Positions 6,213-6,253 of a stretch of 6,253 nt of DNA are shown in pieces. Both the position numbers and the translations under genes were made by a program. The first letter of the stretch is position 1. Each line of letters starts with the position of its first letter. The notes beneath the pieces were generated by a model. It searched no databases. It was given only the letters and a program-made list of their open reading frames with translations, and was not told the origin of the DNA. This DNA is from Chloroflexota bacterium (GTDB taxonomy: Bacteria > Chloroflexota > Anaerolineae > Anaerolineales > Anaerolineaceae): NCBI GenBank assembly GCA_023434145.1, contig JAEYTI010000256.1:1-6253 (forward strand), written 5' to 3'.

Positions 6213-6253
6213 TTGTGGGGGGGGGGGGGGGGGGGGGGGGGGCCCCCCACAAA
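6213..6253. repeat. 26-base G homopolymer closed by an inverted copy of its flank (likely assembly artefact)
   Basis: Bases 6217-6242 are 26 consecutive G. They are followed by six C and then ACAA, so TTGTGGGGGG (6213-6222) is mirrored exactly by CCCCCCACAA (6243-6252). A G run of this length next to a foldback at the very end of the sequence is what arises when poly-G read tails from two-colour sequencing are assembled together with their reverse complements. The sequence from about 6217 on should not be trusted as genomic. Bases 6190-6216 look like ordinary intergenic DNA with no recognisable terminator. Confidence 0.8.

Noticed and set aside
5326..6252. Long minus-strand open frame opposite the aminotransferase.
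   Set aside because: It begins in the G/C homopolymer artefact, shows no family motif, and lies opposite a gene with all catalytic residues intact. It is a shadow of high-GC codon usage.
6213..6252. The G run and flanking inverted repeat as a genuine terminator, telomere-like end or G-quadruplex element.
   Set aside because: An uninterrupted 26-base G run with an exact foldback at the last bases of the sequence is far better explained by a sequencing and assembly artefact.
1..6253. A novel defence, mobile or biosynthetic system.
   Set aside because: All six genes are ordinary housekeeping or metabolic types, apart from one small unknown protein. No transposase, integrase, nuclease, toxin, CRISPR repeat or retroelement motifs were seen.

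Overview
The window is ordinary-looking bacterial chromosomal DNA. It carries six genes, all on the + strand and densely packed, and it ends in what looks like a damaged assembly or contig end. Protein style and gene content suggest a Chloroflexota (Anaerolineae-like) bacterium: an M3 peptidase of the non-PepF type, a sugar-phosphate nucleotidylyltransferase with a C-terminal beta-helix, a small DUF6504-like protein, and moderately high GC. That assignment is an impression from protein style, not a database result.

Layout. Bases 1-93 are upstream DNA with a perfect extended -10 promoter (78-86) placed so that transcription would begin at or next to the gatC ATG. gatC (94-381), gatA (386-1879) and an M3-family oligoendopeptidase (1882-3585) follow with gaps of 4 and 2 bases, an evident operon. 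After a 64-base spacer come a nucleotidylyltransferase (3650-4669) and a 71-residue protein (4651-4866) that overlaps it by 19 bases. A 162-base gap (4867-5028) holds a nested inverted repeat and weak promoter-like sequence. A class I/II PLP-dependent aminotransferase (5029-6189) closes the coding part. Bases 6213-6253 are a 26-base G run closed by an inverted copy of its own flank, most likely a sequencing or assembly artefact.

Function. GatC and GatA are two of the three subunits of the tRNA-dependent amidotransferase that makes Gln-tRNA(Gln) and/or Asn-tRNA(Asn); gatB is not in this window. The M3 peptidase probably degrades cytosolic peptides. The nucleotidylyltransferase makes an NDP-sugar for cell-surface glycans, and the aminotransferase acts in amino-acid metabolism. 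The genes look like housekeeping functions sharing transcription, not a defence, mobile or biosynthetic system.

No phage, IS, CRISPR, tRNA or rRNA features were seen, and no previously undescribed system is evident. The points most worth checking are the predicted leaderless gatC transcript, the structured 4895-4952 element, the overlapping small gene, and the artefactual right end.
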